A stretch of 64,000 bases of DNA, taken from contig CM060069.1 of the NCBI GenBank assembly GCA_030533445.1, positions 501,256 to 565,255 on the forward strand, in the 5' to 3' direction. This DNA is from Cyprinodon diabolis (taxonomy: Eukaryota > Chordata > Actinopteri > Cyprinodontiformes > Cyprinodontidae). Numbering within the stretch: position 1 is the first letter of the stretch; every line of letters begins with the position of its first letter. The position numbers and the translations under genes were made by a program. The notes beneath the pieces were generated by a model, which was given only the letters and a program-made list of their open reading frames with translations, was not told the origin of the DNA and made no database searches. Of this stretch, positions 36,985-49,247 are shown piece by piece.

Positions 36985-39029
36985 CCAACGGCTTAAGGTC
37001 CACTGTTACCGATGGCTTAGGGTCCACTGTTACCAACGTCTTAGGGTCCACTGTTACCAACGGCTTAGGGTCCACTGTTACCAACGTCTTAGGATCCACT
37101 GTTACCAATGGCTTAGGGTCCACTGTTACCAACGTCTTAGGGTCCACTGTTACCAATGGCTTAGGGTCCACTGTTACCAACGTCTTAGGGTCCACTGTTA
37201 CCAATGGCTTAAGGTCCACTGTTACCAACGTCTTAGGGTCCACTGTTACCAACGGCTTAGGGTCCACTCTTACCAAAGGCTTAGGGTCCACTGTTACCAA
37301 CTACTTAGGGTCCACTGTTACCAACGGCTTAGGGTCCACTGTTACACACGTCTTAGGGTCCACTGTTACCACGGCTTAGGGTCCACTGTTACCAACGTCT
37401 TAGAGTCCACTGTTACCAACGTCTTAGGGTCCAATGTTACCAATGGCTTAGGGTCCACTTTTACCAAGGGCTTAGGGTCAACTGTTACCAACTACTTAGG
37501 GTCCACTGTTACCAAGGGCTTGGGGTCCACTCTTACCAAAGGTTTAGGGTCCACTGTTACCAACGTCTTAGGGTCCACTGTTACCAACGGCTTAGGGTCC
37601 ACTCTTACCAAAGGCTTAGGGTCCACTGTTACCAAATACTTAGGGTCCACTGTTACCAACGGCTTAGGGTCCACTGTTACCAACGGCTTAGGGTCCACTC
37701 TTACCAAAGGCTTAGGGTCCACTGTTACCAACTACTTAGGGTCCACTGTTACCAACGGCTTAGGGTCCACTGTTACACACGTCTTAGGGTCCACTGTTAC
37801 CACGGCTTAGGGTCCACTGTTACCAACGTCTTAGAGTCCACTGTTACCAACGTCTTAGGGTCCAATGTTACCAATGGCTTAGGGTCCACTTTTACCAAGG
37901 GCTTAGGGTCAACTGTTACCAACTACTTAGGGTCCACTGTTACCAACGGCTTAGGGTCCACTGTTACCAACGGCTTAGGGTCCACTGTTACAAACGGCTT
38001 AGGGTCCACTGTTACCGCGGGCTAGGGTCCACTGTTACACACGTCTTAGGGTCCACTGTTACCAACGGCTTAGGGTCCACTGTTACAAACGGCTTAGGGT
38101 CCACTGTTACCAACGGCTTAGGGTCCACTGTTACACACGTCTTAGGGTCCACTGTTACCAACGGCTTAGGGTCCACTGTTACCAACGGCTTAGGGTCCAC
38201 TGTTACCAAGGGCTTAGGGTCCACTGTTACCAATGGCTTAGGGTCCACTGTTACAAACGGCTTATGGTCCACTGTTACTAACAGCTTAGGGTCCACTGTT
38301 ATCAACGTCTTAGGGTCCACTGTTACCAACAACTTAGGGTCCACTGTTACCAACGTCTTAGGGTTCACTGTTACCAACGTCTTAGGGTCCACTGTTACCA
38401 ACATCTTAGGGTCCACTGTTACAAACGGCTTAGGGTCCACTGTTACCAACGGCTTAGGGTCCACTGTTACCAACGTCTTAGGGTCCACTGTTACCAACGG
38501 CTTAGGGTCCACTGTTACCAATGGCTTAGGGTCCACTGTTACCAACGGCTTAGGGTCCACTGTTACCAACGGCTTAGGGTCCACTGTTACCAAGGGCTTA
38601 GGGTCCACTGTTACCAATGGCTTAGGGTCCACTGTTACAAACGGTTTATGGTCCACTGTTACCAACGGCTTAGGGTCCACTGTTACCAATGGCTTAGGGT
38701 CCACTGTTACCAACATCTTAGGGTCCACTGTTACAAACGGCTTAGGGTCCACTGTTACCAACGGCTTAGGGTCCACTGTTACCAAGGGCTTAGGGTCCAC
38801 TGTTACCAACGGCTTAGGGTCCACTGTTACCAACGTCTTAGGGTCCACTGTTACCAACAGCGTAGGGTCCACTGTTACCAACGTCTTAGGGTTCACTGTT
38901 ACCAACGTCTTAGGGTCCACTGTTACCAACGGCTTAGGGTTCACTGTTACCAACGGCTTAGGGTTCACTGTTACCAACGGCTTAGGGTCCACTGTTACCA
39001 ACGTCTTAGGGTCCACTGTTACCAACGGC

Positions 39030-39658
39030 CAGAGATGGCAAAAGTACTCACTTTCCGTACTTGAGTAAAAGTACAGATACTTTTGTTAAAAAATACTCTG
39101 GTAAAAGTGGAAGTACTGATTAAACTACTTTACTCAAATAAAAGTAACAAAGTAGAGGCTTGTAAATTTACTTAAAGTATAAAAGTAAAAGTAGAAACCA
39201 CTTTTTTCATGCCGTTGCCTACATTTTAGATGGATGTCTGCCAATAGGACTAGATCTCCGTTGTGTTCATTTTCAATCATCTCGTCGTCCATACTACTAT
39301 GCTAACGCCACCGCCACCAAGCTGCAATGATTTGCCGCGAATGAATACTTTCGAATCTGTCGATTCATCTTGTAGTGGTGCGTCAAATGCAACGTAGATT
39401 CCCATCCAATTAGATTGAATTTGGTATTGATGACGTGAAAAATAATAACGGTAACACCATTGAAATGATTCAAAACTAAAGTAACGAGCCAATTTTTTAA
39501 AATGTAAGGAGTAGAAAGTACAGATATTTGTGTAAAAATGTAAGGAGTAGAAGTAAAAAGTCGCCATAAAAATAAGTAGTAAAGTAAAGTAAAAATATCA
39601 GCAAAATCTACTTAAGTACAGTAACAATATATTTGTACTTCATTACTTCCCATCTCTG
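39030..39658. mobile_element. hAT-type MITE in the minisatellite, copy 2
   Basis: The same element lies exactly 2,674 bp further on, with the same CCAACGGC flanks (39,022-39,029 and 39,659-39,666). Because both the element and its surrounding repeat order are duplicated together, this copy came from array amplification and not from a second insertion. Confidence 0.88.
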
Positions 39659-40374
39659 CCAACGGCTTAAGGTCCACTGTTACCGATGGCTTAGGGTCCA
39701 CTGTTACCAACGTCTTAGGGTCCACTGTTACCAACGGCTTAGGGTCCACTGTTACCAACGTCTTAGGATCCACTGTTACCAATGGCTTAGGGTCCACTGT
39801 TACCAACGTCTTAGGGTCCACTGTTACCAATGGCTTAGGGTCCACTGTTACCAACGTCTTAGGGTCCACTGTTACCAATGGCTTAAGGTCCACTGTTACC
39901 AACGTCTTAGGGTCCACTGTTACCGATTGCTTAGGGTCCACTGTTACCAACGTCTTAGGGTCCACTGTTACCAATGGCTTAGGGTCCACTGTTACCAACG
40001 GCTTAGGGTCCACTGTTACCAACGGCTTAGGGTCCACTGTTTCCAACGTCTTAGGGTCCACTGTTACCGATGGCTTAGGGTCCACTGTTACCAACGTCTT
40101 AGGGTCCACTGTTACCAACGGCTTAGGGTCCACTGTTACCAACGTCTTAGGGTCCACTGTTACCAATGGCTTAGGGTCCACTGTTACCAACGGCTTAGGG
40201 TCCACTGTTACCAACGTCTTAGGGTCCACTGTTACCAATGGCTTAGGGTCCACTGTTACCAACGGCTTAGGGTTCACTGTTACCAAGGGCTTAGGGTCCA
40301 CTGTTACCAACGGCTTAGGGTCCACTGTTACCAACGGCTTAGGGTCCACTGTTACCAATGTCTTACGGTCCATT

Positions 40375-40643
40375 CATCTTTGAAAACTTGCTTGCTGAAG
40401 ATGTGTAACCATGGCTACCATATAAAGTTGCTTTTTTATATCAGGGAGCAGCTAATTAACATTTCTAAAGCTGAAATTATAGTTCAGTTCCTTCCACAAC
40501 TACCAGCTAAGTTGAATCATGGCATGGATCGTGCAGTATTATATGCTTTACAGAAACATGGCTGCAGGGTCATACCCATGACTTAAGTGTCTCTCTGCCA
40601 GGCTTTCTGATCATGCAATCAGACAAGAGATTTAAAGAAGAGT
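40375..40643. other. short unique stretch between array and L1
   Basis: Non-repetitive DNA with no coding signal. Confidence 0.5.
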
Positions 40644-40659
40644 AAAAATCTCAAAGGAG
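40644..40659. repeat. L1 target-site duplication, left copy
   Basis: The 16 bases AAAAATCTCAAAGGAG are repeated at 45,727-45,742, directly behind the A-rich tail of the LINE. They fix the limits of the insertion. Confidence 0.85.
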
Positions 40660-40663
40660 ACCG

Positions 40664-40969
40664 GAGCTGCAGAGGAAATGCGCCCAGGTCAGATATGTTG
40701 TCAAACAACTGAAGCAGAAAAACATTACAGCGAAGTGTTTATACCCCGCCCGGTTAAGGATGATGGTGGGCGCCGAGGAAAAAACCTTCCAGACGGTGAT
40801 GGATGCGGCTCCGGTCCTTCAGGATCTAAACATCCAGGTTCGAGTTGACGAGAGGGACAAAGTGGAGCGAGAGCTGGCCAAACACAGGTGGGAGAGACGC
40901 ACCGCCAACCGAAGTGGACAGAAAGCCAGCTCATTTACAGAAGAAGACTGCAGGTTTTACTTCATTTGA
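40664..40969 (+). pseudogene. L1 ORF1 protein, C-terminal fragment
   Basis: An open frame of 101 residues starts without its own initiator at the truncation point. It includes KQLKQKNITAKCLYPARLRM and VRVDERDKVERELAKHRWERR. The LYPARL motif and the dense charged region are typical of the C-terminal domain of L1 ORF1 proteins, the RNA-binding chaperone of the L1 particle. The coiled coil and most of the RRM region are missing. The frame ends at TGA 40,967-40,969. Confidence 0.7.
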
Positions 40970-41084
40970 AATGTCTCAGCATACTACCTTTCAAATATAT
41001 AGATATGCTACACTATAAATAACTTTACGTTAAATTGCCTAAAGTTAGCTGTTCTTACACAATGTCTAATCATAGCATTGTTGG

Positions 41085-41315
41085 GCTGATATATATATAA
41101 TTTTTTATTTTATTTTATTTAATATTTTTTTATTATCTTTTTTTTTTCTTTTATTTATAACATTTATTATTATTATTATTATTTTATTTTTTTACTTATT
41201 TATTTATTTATTATTATTATTATTTTTATTTTTTTACAAGGACATGTTTGCCTATATTATTACTATTATTATTATATTTATTTATTTATTTAATTACTTT
41301 TTTTTTTTATGTAAA
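41085..41315. repeat. AT-rich low-complexity (TTATTA)n stretch within the L1
   Basis: Simple runs of TTTATTTATT and ATTATTATT lie between ORF1 and ORF2 of the LINE. Confidence 0.85.
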
Positions 41316-41729
41316 TCTGCCGAGCCCAGAGTTTAATAATGTGGTATTTAGTCGTTCTGGTTCGTGGCATCAGCTAAAACTGACTCAACATGAGTGATTC
41401 ACACTCAGCCTTCATAGGGCCGCAGCAGTGCACCCATCGGAGTAGGACTGCAGCACAATGTGACAATATCCCGGAGGGATTCCGCCACCCTCCGCCCAGT
41501 TCAACTCGGGGACTGGCCAGTATTGGGAATAGGCCAGTTGAGGACTTGGAAGTCAGGTTTAAGTATTTTATTTGTGATGTTCATTTTTCTAAATTGTACA
41601 TAGTTCCTGTTATGTTGTTTGCTACTTCCTTGGCAACTGAAAGGAGTTCTACAGTATATGACAGTGCATTCTGCATTTATAAGTTGAAAACAAAGCATTA
41701 TTACACCAAGAATTTAAAAACAGTGTGTT

Positions 41730-44700
41730 ATGGATAACCTGACTGTGGTTAGTTACAAACGTAAAGGGCCTGGGAAGCCCAATTAAAAGAAAGAAGCTAT
41801 TAAACCAACTTAAAGCTCTACATTGTTCAGTTGCAATGTTACAAGAGACACATTTGCCTGAAGCAGAGCACTTGAAATTAAGGAGGGACTGGGTGGAGCA
41901 AGTATACAGTGCATCTCATGAAGGAGGGAGAAAAAGGGGGGTTGCTATTTTAGTTGGAAGAAATGTTTTTTTTAATAATGAAAAAGTACTGAAAGACAGA
42001 AAAGGCAGATTTATCATGGTGATAGGCACGATTGGGGAAAATAGATTTACATTTTTGAATTTGTATGCACCTAACGAAGATTGCCCAAACTTTTTTAAGA
42101 AAATAGCCTCTGTATTGGCAGACAATGGGGAGGGAATCATTCTGGTTGGGGGGGACTATAATTGTGTACTAAATACAACTATGGACAGACTACCAGCTGA
42201 GAAGGGACCTCGATCTAAAAAGTCAGCCACTGTTCTGGGAATGATGGAGGGTTTGGGTTTGATTGATTTATGGCGATATCATCATCCCAGAGACAGAGAT
42301 TACACCTACAGGTCGCAAGTTCATGGAAGCTATTCCAGATTAGATATGTTTCTCGTCTCAAAGACTGATGTACATAGAATGACGGACTGCGAGATAGAAC
42401 CCATAACTTTGTCAGATCATGGCCCCATCAAGATGATAATAAACTTAGATGAAGAAAAAAGGTTTAGATACTGGAGACTTAATGTTTCAATACTTAATGA
42501 CCCCCTCATTCAACAGGAATTACGTGACAGATTAAAAGAATATATCAGTATAAATGATAATGGGGAAGTTACTCCATCCACTCTGTGGGATGGTGCCAAA
42601 GCTGTTATGAGGGGTCATATCATCCAGATTACATCGAGAATAAAAAAACAAAGAGAGGCAAGAAGACTTGAATTGCGGACTGAAATTATGAGGCTGGAAA
42701 AAGAACACAAGATATCAAGAAGAAAGAAAACACTAGAACTATTAAAACAGGAGAAACAAAAATAAGATGATCTACTTACGTATAAAGCAGAGGGTATGCT
42801 AAGATTTGTGAAAAGAAAATATTATGAAAAGGGAAATAAAGCAAGTAGGTTATTAGCTTTTCAGTTACGGACAGCTCAATCTAACCGTGTGGTACAGAAA
42901 ATTAAACACCCTGATACAAACAGACTTACCTCTAAACCGAAAGAAATAGCAGAGGCGTTTGCTGCATATTATAAAAAACTATATGAAAGTCAAGAATTAA
43001 CAGACAAAAGGGTGAAAATAACCAAACTTTTGGATTCTATACAATTGAGTAGATCAACAAGGGAGAAAGCTAATAGATTGTGTTCTCCTATAACAATACA
43101 GGAAATAATTGATAGTATTAACAAATTAAAAAAACAGTAAATCCCCAGGGGTGGACGGATACTCTGGGGAATACTATAAAATTTTTGTCAATGAACTAGC
43201 TCCAATTCTATGCCGGGTGTATAACTATGCACTGGATGAAAAGGACCCCCCAAAAACCTGGTCAGAGGCCATCATTACGGTCATACATAAAAATGGAAAG
43301 GACCCCACTCAATGTATGGGATACCGCCCAATAAGTTTGCTTTGTCAAGATCTAAAAATCCTGACTTCTATCCTGGCAAATAGAATACAGAGATACATCC
43401 GGAAACTAGTTAAACCAGACCAAACCGGGTTTATTACTGGACGGCATGGCACTAACAAGGCGAGCTCTAAATCTACAATGGATTGCTTCCAGGAGAAAGA
43501 TTCCATCAATGCTTCTCAGCTTAGATGCTGAGAAAGCGTTTGATAGACTGGACTGGACATTTTTGGAGGAAACATTGGCTCATATGGGCTTTAATGAAAC
43601 TTTCATAAGCTGGATTGGAGTGTTCTATGTGAACCCTCGATCGAGAGTCAGAGTTAACGGCCGATGCTCTGATTTCTTCAGTCTGGGACGGGGGACAAGG
43701 CAAGGGGATGCACTTTCGCCAGTTTTGTTTGCTCTTAGCATTGAACCCCTCGCAGAATTAATCAGAAGCAACCCCCTCATAGCAGGAATAAAAGAAGAGA
43801 ATGGATGTCAACACAAAATAGCGCTCTATGCGGACGATATTTTATTGTTTATTGAAAATCCTCCCCAGTCACTCCCAGCTCTCCTACAAAACCTTCACGA
43901 ATATGGAATAGTATCTGGTTATAAAGTTAATCATGGCAAATCAGAAGCAATGATGGTATCTGGGACTTGGCCTAGCCAGCTTCATGATATGGTTTCCTTT
44001 TGCAGATCTGAACAGGGCTTCAGATATCTAGGGGTTATGCTCACTCCCCAAATAACACAGCTCTATCAGGCAAATTATAAAAAACTTTTTTCAATATTTA
44101 GAAATGAACTGACGAGATGGGATGTGATACCGCTATCCCTTTTGGGCAGACTAGAAGCGGTTAAAATGAATCTGCTTCCCAGACTCTTGTTCCTCTTCCA
44201 GTCTCTCCCGGTTGGAATCCCAGCATCCGCCTTTAATATGCTGGATAGGCTTATATCCAAATTTATATGGCAAAACAGGAGACCAAGAGTGAGGCTTAAA
44301 TCACTTATGCTTAGGAAAAACAGGGGTGGACTCAACCTCCCGAATATGAAGTACTATTTTTGGGCAGCACAGTTAACAGCAGTAGTAGCTTGGATAAACA
44401 ATGACACAGAAACAGGATGGGTAAGCATAGAGCAGAACTGTATGCCAACCATAGCCCTACCTTCTATAGTGTTTTTGAGCAAGCAATCTCAGAGGAAATT
44501 GGAAATAAAAAATGTATGGGTGAAGCACACCTTAAAAATATGGTCAGCGGTCCAAAAGAGGATTAGAGGGGCACCTGCTCTATCACGAGCTCTGCAGATT
44601 TGGGGAAATCCAGACTTCCCTCCTTCAAAAGTAGATGCTACTTTTAAAAGATGGGCAGACACAGGCCTAAGGGTGATTGATCAATTGTTCTGTGATAGTG

Positions 44701-45474
44701 GCTTACAGCCATTTTCATATCTTCGAGAGAAATTCCTTATACCCAAAAATGATATGTTCAGGTTTTTTCAGATAAGGCATTACATCATAAACCATGAAGA
44801 CTGGAATGCAATTAAAATACTCCAACAAATATAGAAACTTACTTTATTAATGTAACTAAATATCAGCTACCCAGCAAAAAGCATGTCTCCCATATCTATA
44901 AAAATTTATTATTGGATACACCGGATAATACTTTTAATGTGAAAAGCAAATGGGAACTGGAATTAAACTCTATAATTGAGGATGGGGAATGGGAAACAAT
45001 ATGTATTGGATGTCATAAGGGTATTAATAGCAACACCTGGAGGGAATTTGACTGGAAGATGAAGACAAGGTTCTTGAAGACACCCTTAGTGATCTCTAAA
45101 TTTGTAGATAACCCAGCTGCAATGTACTGCTGGAGAAAATGTGGAGGGATTGGCGACCACCTACACATATTCTGGGATTGCCCAATGATGCTTCCTTACT
45201 GGAGGGGGTAAAGAGTGAGATAGACAGGGTTCTGGGTACTGACGTGCCGTTCACTCCGAGACAGTTTCCTTTGGACCTAAATCCTGAGGACAAGTACTCC
45301 AGAGATCAAAAGTATTTACTACATATTCTACTGATGACTGCTAGAAAAATGGTAACGATAAAATGGAGGAATGCACTGCCTCCTACGGTTGCACAGTGGA
45401 AGCAGAAAGTGAAGGAGGTATATGGAATGGAGGCTCTAACTGCCCAATTACAACTGAAGTTTGATGTTATGTAA
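41730..45474 (+). pseudogene. L1 ORF2 (endonuclease-reverse transcriptase), frameshifted
   Basis: The frame opens at 41,730 with MDNLTVVSY. One extra base near 41,755 shifts it; the endonuclease then reads from about 41,756 to 42,765, with MLQETHLP, GGDYNCVL and a terminal TLSDHGPIKM that are the conserved catalytic blocks. It stops at 42,763. The linker reads 42,796-43,140. A frameshift near 43,135 leads into GYRPISLL and PDQTGFITGR; another near 43,460 leads into SLDAEKAFDRLDW, GTRQGDALSPVLF and the catalytic IALYADDILLF. Further shifts fall near 44,834 and 45,205. The C-terminal CX3CX7HX4C motif is present at 45,129-45,182, and the end is TAA 45,472-45,474. Catalytic residues are readable but the protein cannot be made. 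Confidence 0.88.
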
Positions 45475-45742
45475 AGAGATGGTTACCTATAGAGAGATTT
45501 ATTTCCAATCCCACAGACTGTTATAATGTATTAACTGTCCATCTTTCTAGTTTATTTGCCCATTTTACATTCTATATCAGTCAGCTCCATGGATGCTGGA
45601 TTTTCTTTTACTTGCTCTCCGTTATGCACTGTTACATAATCTCTATGTGCCAAGGAATGTTTAGCAATGTGTGTTCCTGTTCATGTTTGTTTAAAAAGCA
45701 AATAAACATAAAGTTTTTTTTTTAAAAAAAATCTCAAAGGAG

Positions 45743-46054
45743 GTGGGTTTACAGTGCTTATGAAAAAAAGATTGAGGACAGTTACTGTGAAGATTCATGA
45801 CTGCAGCCTGGATATTGAACTGTTGGTCTTGTTTTGGTCATATTGTTTGCCCAGAGACTTTATTGGTTTTCTTTAGGAAACAGTTTACTTTCCAGTTCGT
45901 ACCATTGGCCAGAATGTCTACGATGCCATTAGTTTTGTTGTTTCTAAGCAATAGACTTAACATTCAAAGGCATTTGCGGCAATAACTGTTGATTTTAATC
46001 ACGTCTCTCCCTCTGCTGCACTGTCAATGTTCCAACTGTTTTTTAGCTGATGCA
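45743..46054. other. unique stretch, nothing recognised
   Basis: No ORF with a recognisable domain, no repeat and no splice pair of note. Confidence 0.5.
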
Positions 46055-46590
46055 CCAGAGAAAACAAAACTTTGAACTTGTTTTCTGCAAATGTCAAGGA
46101 CTCCTATATCTCTGAAGAAAGACCCCCTCCTGGGAAATCAGATTACAATCTTGTTTTTCTCTGCTCAGAGTATAAGTCACTTTATAAGAGGCAACCTGCA
46201 TTAAACACAACTGCAAGTAGATGGTCAAAAGAAGCTGAAGAAGCCTGGCAAGGTTGTTTTGAGGCTAGAGACTGGGATGCACTGTGTCAGCCACATGGAG
46301 AGGACATCAATGCGATGGCTGAGTGTGACTGATTACATCAACCTCTGTGTAGATAAAACATGCCTACCGGAACAGGGAAGTGATTCCCAAACAATAAACA
46401 CAGGTGATCTGTAGCAATTGCTTAATAAAAGAGAACTTCAGGAAAAGAGACAGAAAATTATTTAGTATACAATAGCAGCATGAGGTCATAGTAAGAGAAA
46501 TAAGGAGGGACTCAGGACTTGCAAAAAACTCCACTAGAAAAATATCAGAGATCTGTGGTAAGGAATGAAGAAGATCGTGGGCTAAAAGAA
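46055..46590 (+). pseudogene. Rex1-like LINE fragment, between endonuclease and RT
   Basis: The frame 46,072-46,332 reads KSDYNLVFL, RWSKEAEEAWQGCFEARDWD and CQPHGEDINAM. After a stop, DYINLCVDKTCLP and KNIRDLW can still be followed in shifted frames. This is the linker after the endonuclease of a common fish jockey/Rex1-type LINE. Several stops are present. It is probably the left half of the element continued at 49,248, split by the L2 insertion. The family name is from memory of protein motifs, so Rex1-like is tentative. Confidence 0.6.
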
Positions 46591-46621
46591 GAAGGATGAT
46601 CAGTGTTAGAGTAATTGTAAT

Positions 46622-49243
46622 TAAATTAAATTCAGTTTATTTCCATAGCGCCAATTCACATCATGTCATCTAAAGGCACTTTCCAGTTCAACCAGATCAT
46701 CCAGTCAGATTGATTCAAAGTTTTCTATCTAAGGAAAACCAGCTGATTGCATTGACTCATTGACTCTTCAGCAATCCCTCACACTAAGCATGCTTGTAGC
46801 GACAGTGGAGAGGAAAAACTCCTTTTGAACAGGAAGAAACCTCCAGCAGAACCAGGCTCAGTGTGAGCGGCCATCTGCTGAGGCCCACTGGGGTTCAAGG
46901 AGACAGAAGCAGACATAGAAAAAGAAGCATAGATACAAAAGGCAACTGTCAACCAGCTCCACAGGCGGCCCCGTCCAAGAAACACACAGCCAGGCAGACG
47001 AGCTCCGAGCCAGCTCCCATGTCAGAGGATGAAGAGAGCACATCCAGTTAGTCACAGTCAGAGAAACAGGACTACACTGGAAAACAGGCCAAGCTCCAAC
47101 ATCTAGAAACAAAGGTGTTGATGGCAGCAGCACAGCTGATATTTCTCTCCAGGATGGAGTCACAGCCAAACAGGAACAGACCAGATGAAGCTACTATGAG
47201 AAAAAGCAGAGAGAGCAGAACGTTAGAGATTGAACTAACAGATTCTGCAGAGTGGGAGAATAGAGATAGAATGAAGCAGAATGATGAAAAAGGGGTCCCT
47301 ATGTCCTCCAGCAGTCTAAGCCTATAGCAGCAGAACTATAGAGATAGATCAGGATAACCTGAGCCACTAACTATAAGCTTTATCAAAAAGGAAAGTTTTA
47401 AGCCTAGCCTTAAAAGTAGACAGAGTGTCTGCCTCACGGACTAAAACTGGTAGTTGGTTCCACAGGAGAGGAGCCTGATAACTAAAAGATCTGCCTCCCA
47501 TTCTACTTTTAGAAGTTCTAGGAACCACTAGTAAACCTGCAGATTGAGAGCGAAGTGCTCTGTTAGGAACATAAGGAACAATCAGATCTCTGATATCAGA
47601 TGGAGCTTGGCCATTTAAGGCTTTATATGTGAGAAGGAGGATTTTAAATTCTATTCTGGATTTAACAGGAAGCCAGTGAAGAGAAGCCAGGATAGGAGAG
47701 ATATGATCTCTCTTTTTCATTTTCATCAGAACTCTGGCTGCAGCATTTTGGATCAGCTGAAGGCTTTTAACTACAGTTTGTGGACTTCCTGATAGTAAAG
47801 AATTACAATAGTCCAGCCTTGAAGTAACAAATGCATGGACTAGTTTCTCAGCATCACCCCTGGACAGGAGATTGCTCATTTTTGCAATGTTCCTCAGATG
47901 AAAGAAGGAAATTCTAGAAACCTCTTTGATCTGGGATTTAAATGACAGGTCCTGATCAAAAATAACACCAAGATTTTTTACTTTATTATCTGAAATCAGT
48001 TTAATCCCATCCAAATGAAGTGACTGACTAATCAGCTTCTTTTTCAGAGACTCTGGTCCAAAGACTATAACTTCTGTTTTGTCTGCATTCAGAAGCAGAA
48101 AGTTAAGAGTCATCCAGGTTTTTATGTCTTCAGACATGCCTTTAATCTATGTAATGGGTTAGCTTCATCTGGATTATAGACAGATATAGCTGGGTATCAT
48201 CAGCATAACAGTGGAAATTAATCCCATGCTGTCTAATAACTCTACCGATTGGGAGCATGTATAAAGTAAAGAGAATTGGTCCTAGCACTGATCCCTGTGG
48301 TACTCCACAGGTAACCTTTGAGTGTGTTGAAGATCTATCATTAACATGAACAAACTGAATTCGATCAGATAGATCAGATTTAAACCAGTCTAGTGCTGTT
48401 CCTTTAATTCCAACAAAATATTCAAGTCTTTCTAAAAGAATATTATGATCAACTGTATCAAATGCAGCACTAAGATCCAACAGGACGAGCACAGATACAA
48501 GTCCATTATCTGAGGCCATGAGAATATCATTAGTGACTTTCACCAGAGCTGTTTCAGTGCTATGATGAGCTCTAAAGCCAGACTGAAACTCTTCAAAAAG
48601 TTCATTATGGTGTAAGTGATCGCAAACTTGTTTGGCAACTACTTTCTCAAGAATTTTAGATCAGAAAGGAAGATTGGATATAGGTCTATAATTAACCAAG
48701 TCATCTGGGTCAAGAGACGGTTTCTTAAGCAGAGGTTTAATTACAGCAACCTTAAAAGCTTTAGGTACATATCCCTGTAACAGAGATAGATTAATCACAT
48801 CTAAAATGGAGGAGGAGATCAAAGGGAATACCTCCTTAAATAACCTGGTTGGAACTGGATCTAACATCCAAGTTGAAGGCTTAGATGAAGACAATAGTTT
48901 TGCTAATTCAGAAAGTTCAACTGGATCAAAGCAGTCTAAACCCGGTTCAGTTTGGCAACTGTATTAAAAAGAAATCTAGGATTATTCTTATTCTCCTCTA
49001 TTAATGAGGAGAAGTATGCTGCTCTTGCTTTACAAAGGGTCCTCTTATACAGCAGTAAACCATTTTTCCAGACTAGGAAGGACTCCCGCAGGCCTGTGGA
49101 GCGATATTTTCTCTCCAGTTTCCTAGCATTTAGCTTCAAAGGAGCAGCTCTGCATTAAACCAAGGAACAAGCTTTCTATTTTTAACGGTTTTCATTTTCA
49201 AAGGAGCTGCGTTGTCTAAGGCAGTACACAGAGAACTAGCAAC
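46622..49243 (-). mobile_element. L2-clade LINE, 5'-truncated, nested in Rex1-like LINE
   Basis: On the minus strand the element reads from the end of its endonuclease-RT linker through RT to a 3' UTR of about 0.7 kb ending in an AATTTAATTTAATTA-type tail at 46,622. The same 3' UTR occurs at 53,278-53,846. It has the host gene's orientation and lies between two parts of a Rex1-like LINE. No target-site duplication was identified. Confidence 0.85.
47367..49139 (-). pseudogene. L2 reverse transcriptase, broken
   Basis: Frames in order on the minus strand are as follows. 49,139-48,936 is a linker (KLERKYRST, FLFNTVAKLN). 48,894-48,661 contains LDPVPTRLFKEVFP and NYRPISNLPF and ends in an in-frame stop where RT normally continues SKILEKVV. 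48,543-48,142 has [30 protein letters not shown] and the catalytic [11 protein letters not shown]. 48,137-47,367 is the RT thumb and C-terminus (NADKTEVI, LDYCNSLLSG, AARVLM, LHWLPVKSRI). A deletion seems to have removed part of the region near 48,935, and a frameshift lies near 48,140. The catalytic YADD is intact but the polypeptide is interrupted. Confidence 0.88.
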
Positions 49244-49247
49244 CCGT

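Larger units (their letters stand above)
34303..40374. repeat. 24-bp minisatellite with TTAGGG-like motif (about 200 units)
   Basis: The unit has the core GGCTTAGGGTCCACTGTTAC plus CAAC. Variants alternate GGC, GTC, CTA or AAA before TTAGGG. The array runs 34,303-36,355, 36,985-39,029 and 39,659-40,374, interrupted by two copies of one MITE. A block of about 2.65-2.67 kb is tandemly duplicated. Frames reading VTVDPKPL (minus) and VHCYQRLR (plus) are repeat artefacts. It lies in predicted intron 1. Confidence 0.96.
40660..45726 (+). mobile_element. L1-clade LINE, 5'-truncated and decayed
   Basis: The insertion is bounded by a perfect 16-bp target-site duplication. In order it holds the C-terminal end of ORF1, an AT-rich inter-ORF segment, ORF2 (apurinic-type endonuclease, reverse transcriptase with YADD, C-terminal Cys motif), a 3' UTR and an A-rich tail. 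ORF1 lacks its N-terminal part, so the copy was truncated at insertion. ORF2 is broken by at least five frameshifts. It is on the strand opposite the host gene, within intron 1. Confidence 0.9.

Noticed and set aside
36603..39567. Duplicated 96-residue minus-strand ORF as a gene
   Set aside because: It lies wholly inside the MITE, has no recognisable domain and is duplicated only because the MITE is.
34228..40373. ORFs reading VTVDPKPL and VHCYQRLR over hundreds of residues
   Set aside because: Repeat artefacts of the second 24-bp unit; they break wherever a unit has an indel.
34303..40374. True interstitial telomere block
   Set aside because: TTAGGG occurs once per 24 bp and not in tandem, so it is a minisatellite with a telomere-like word.
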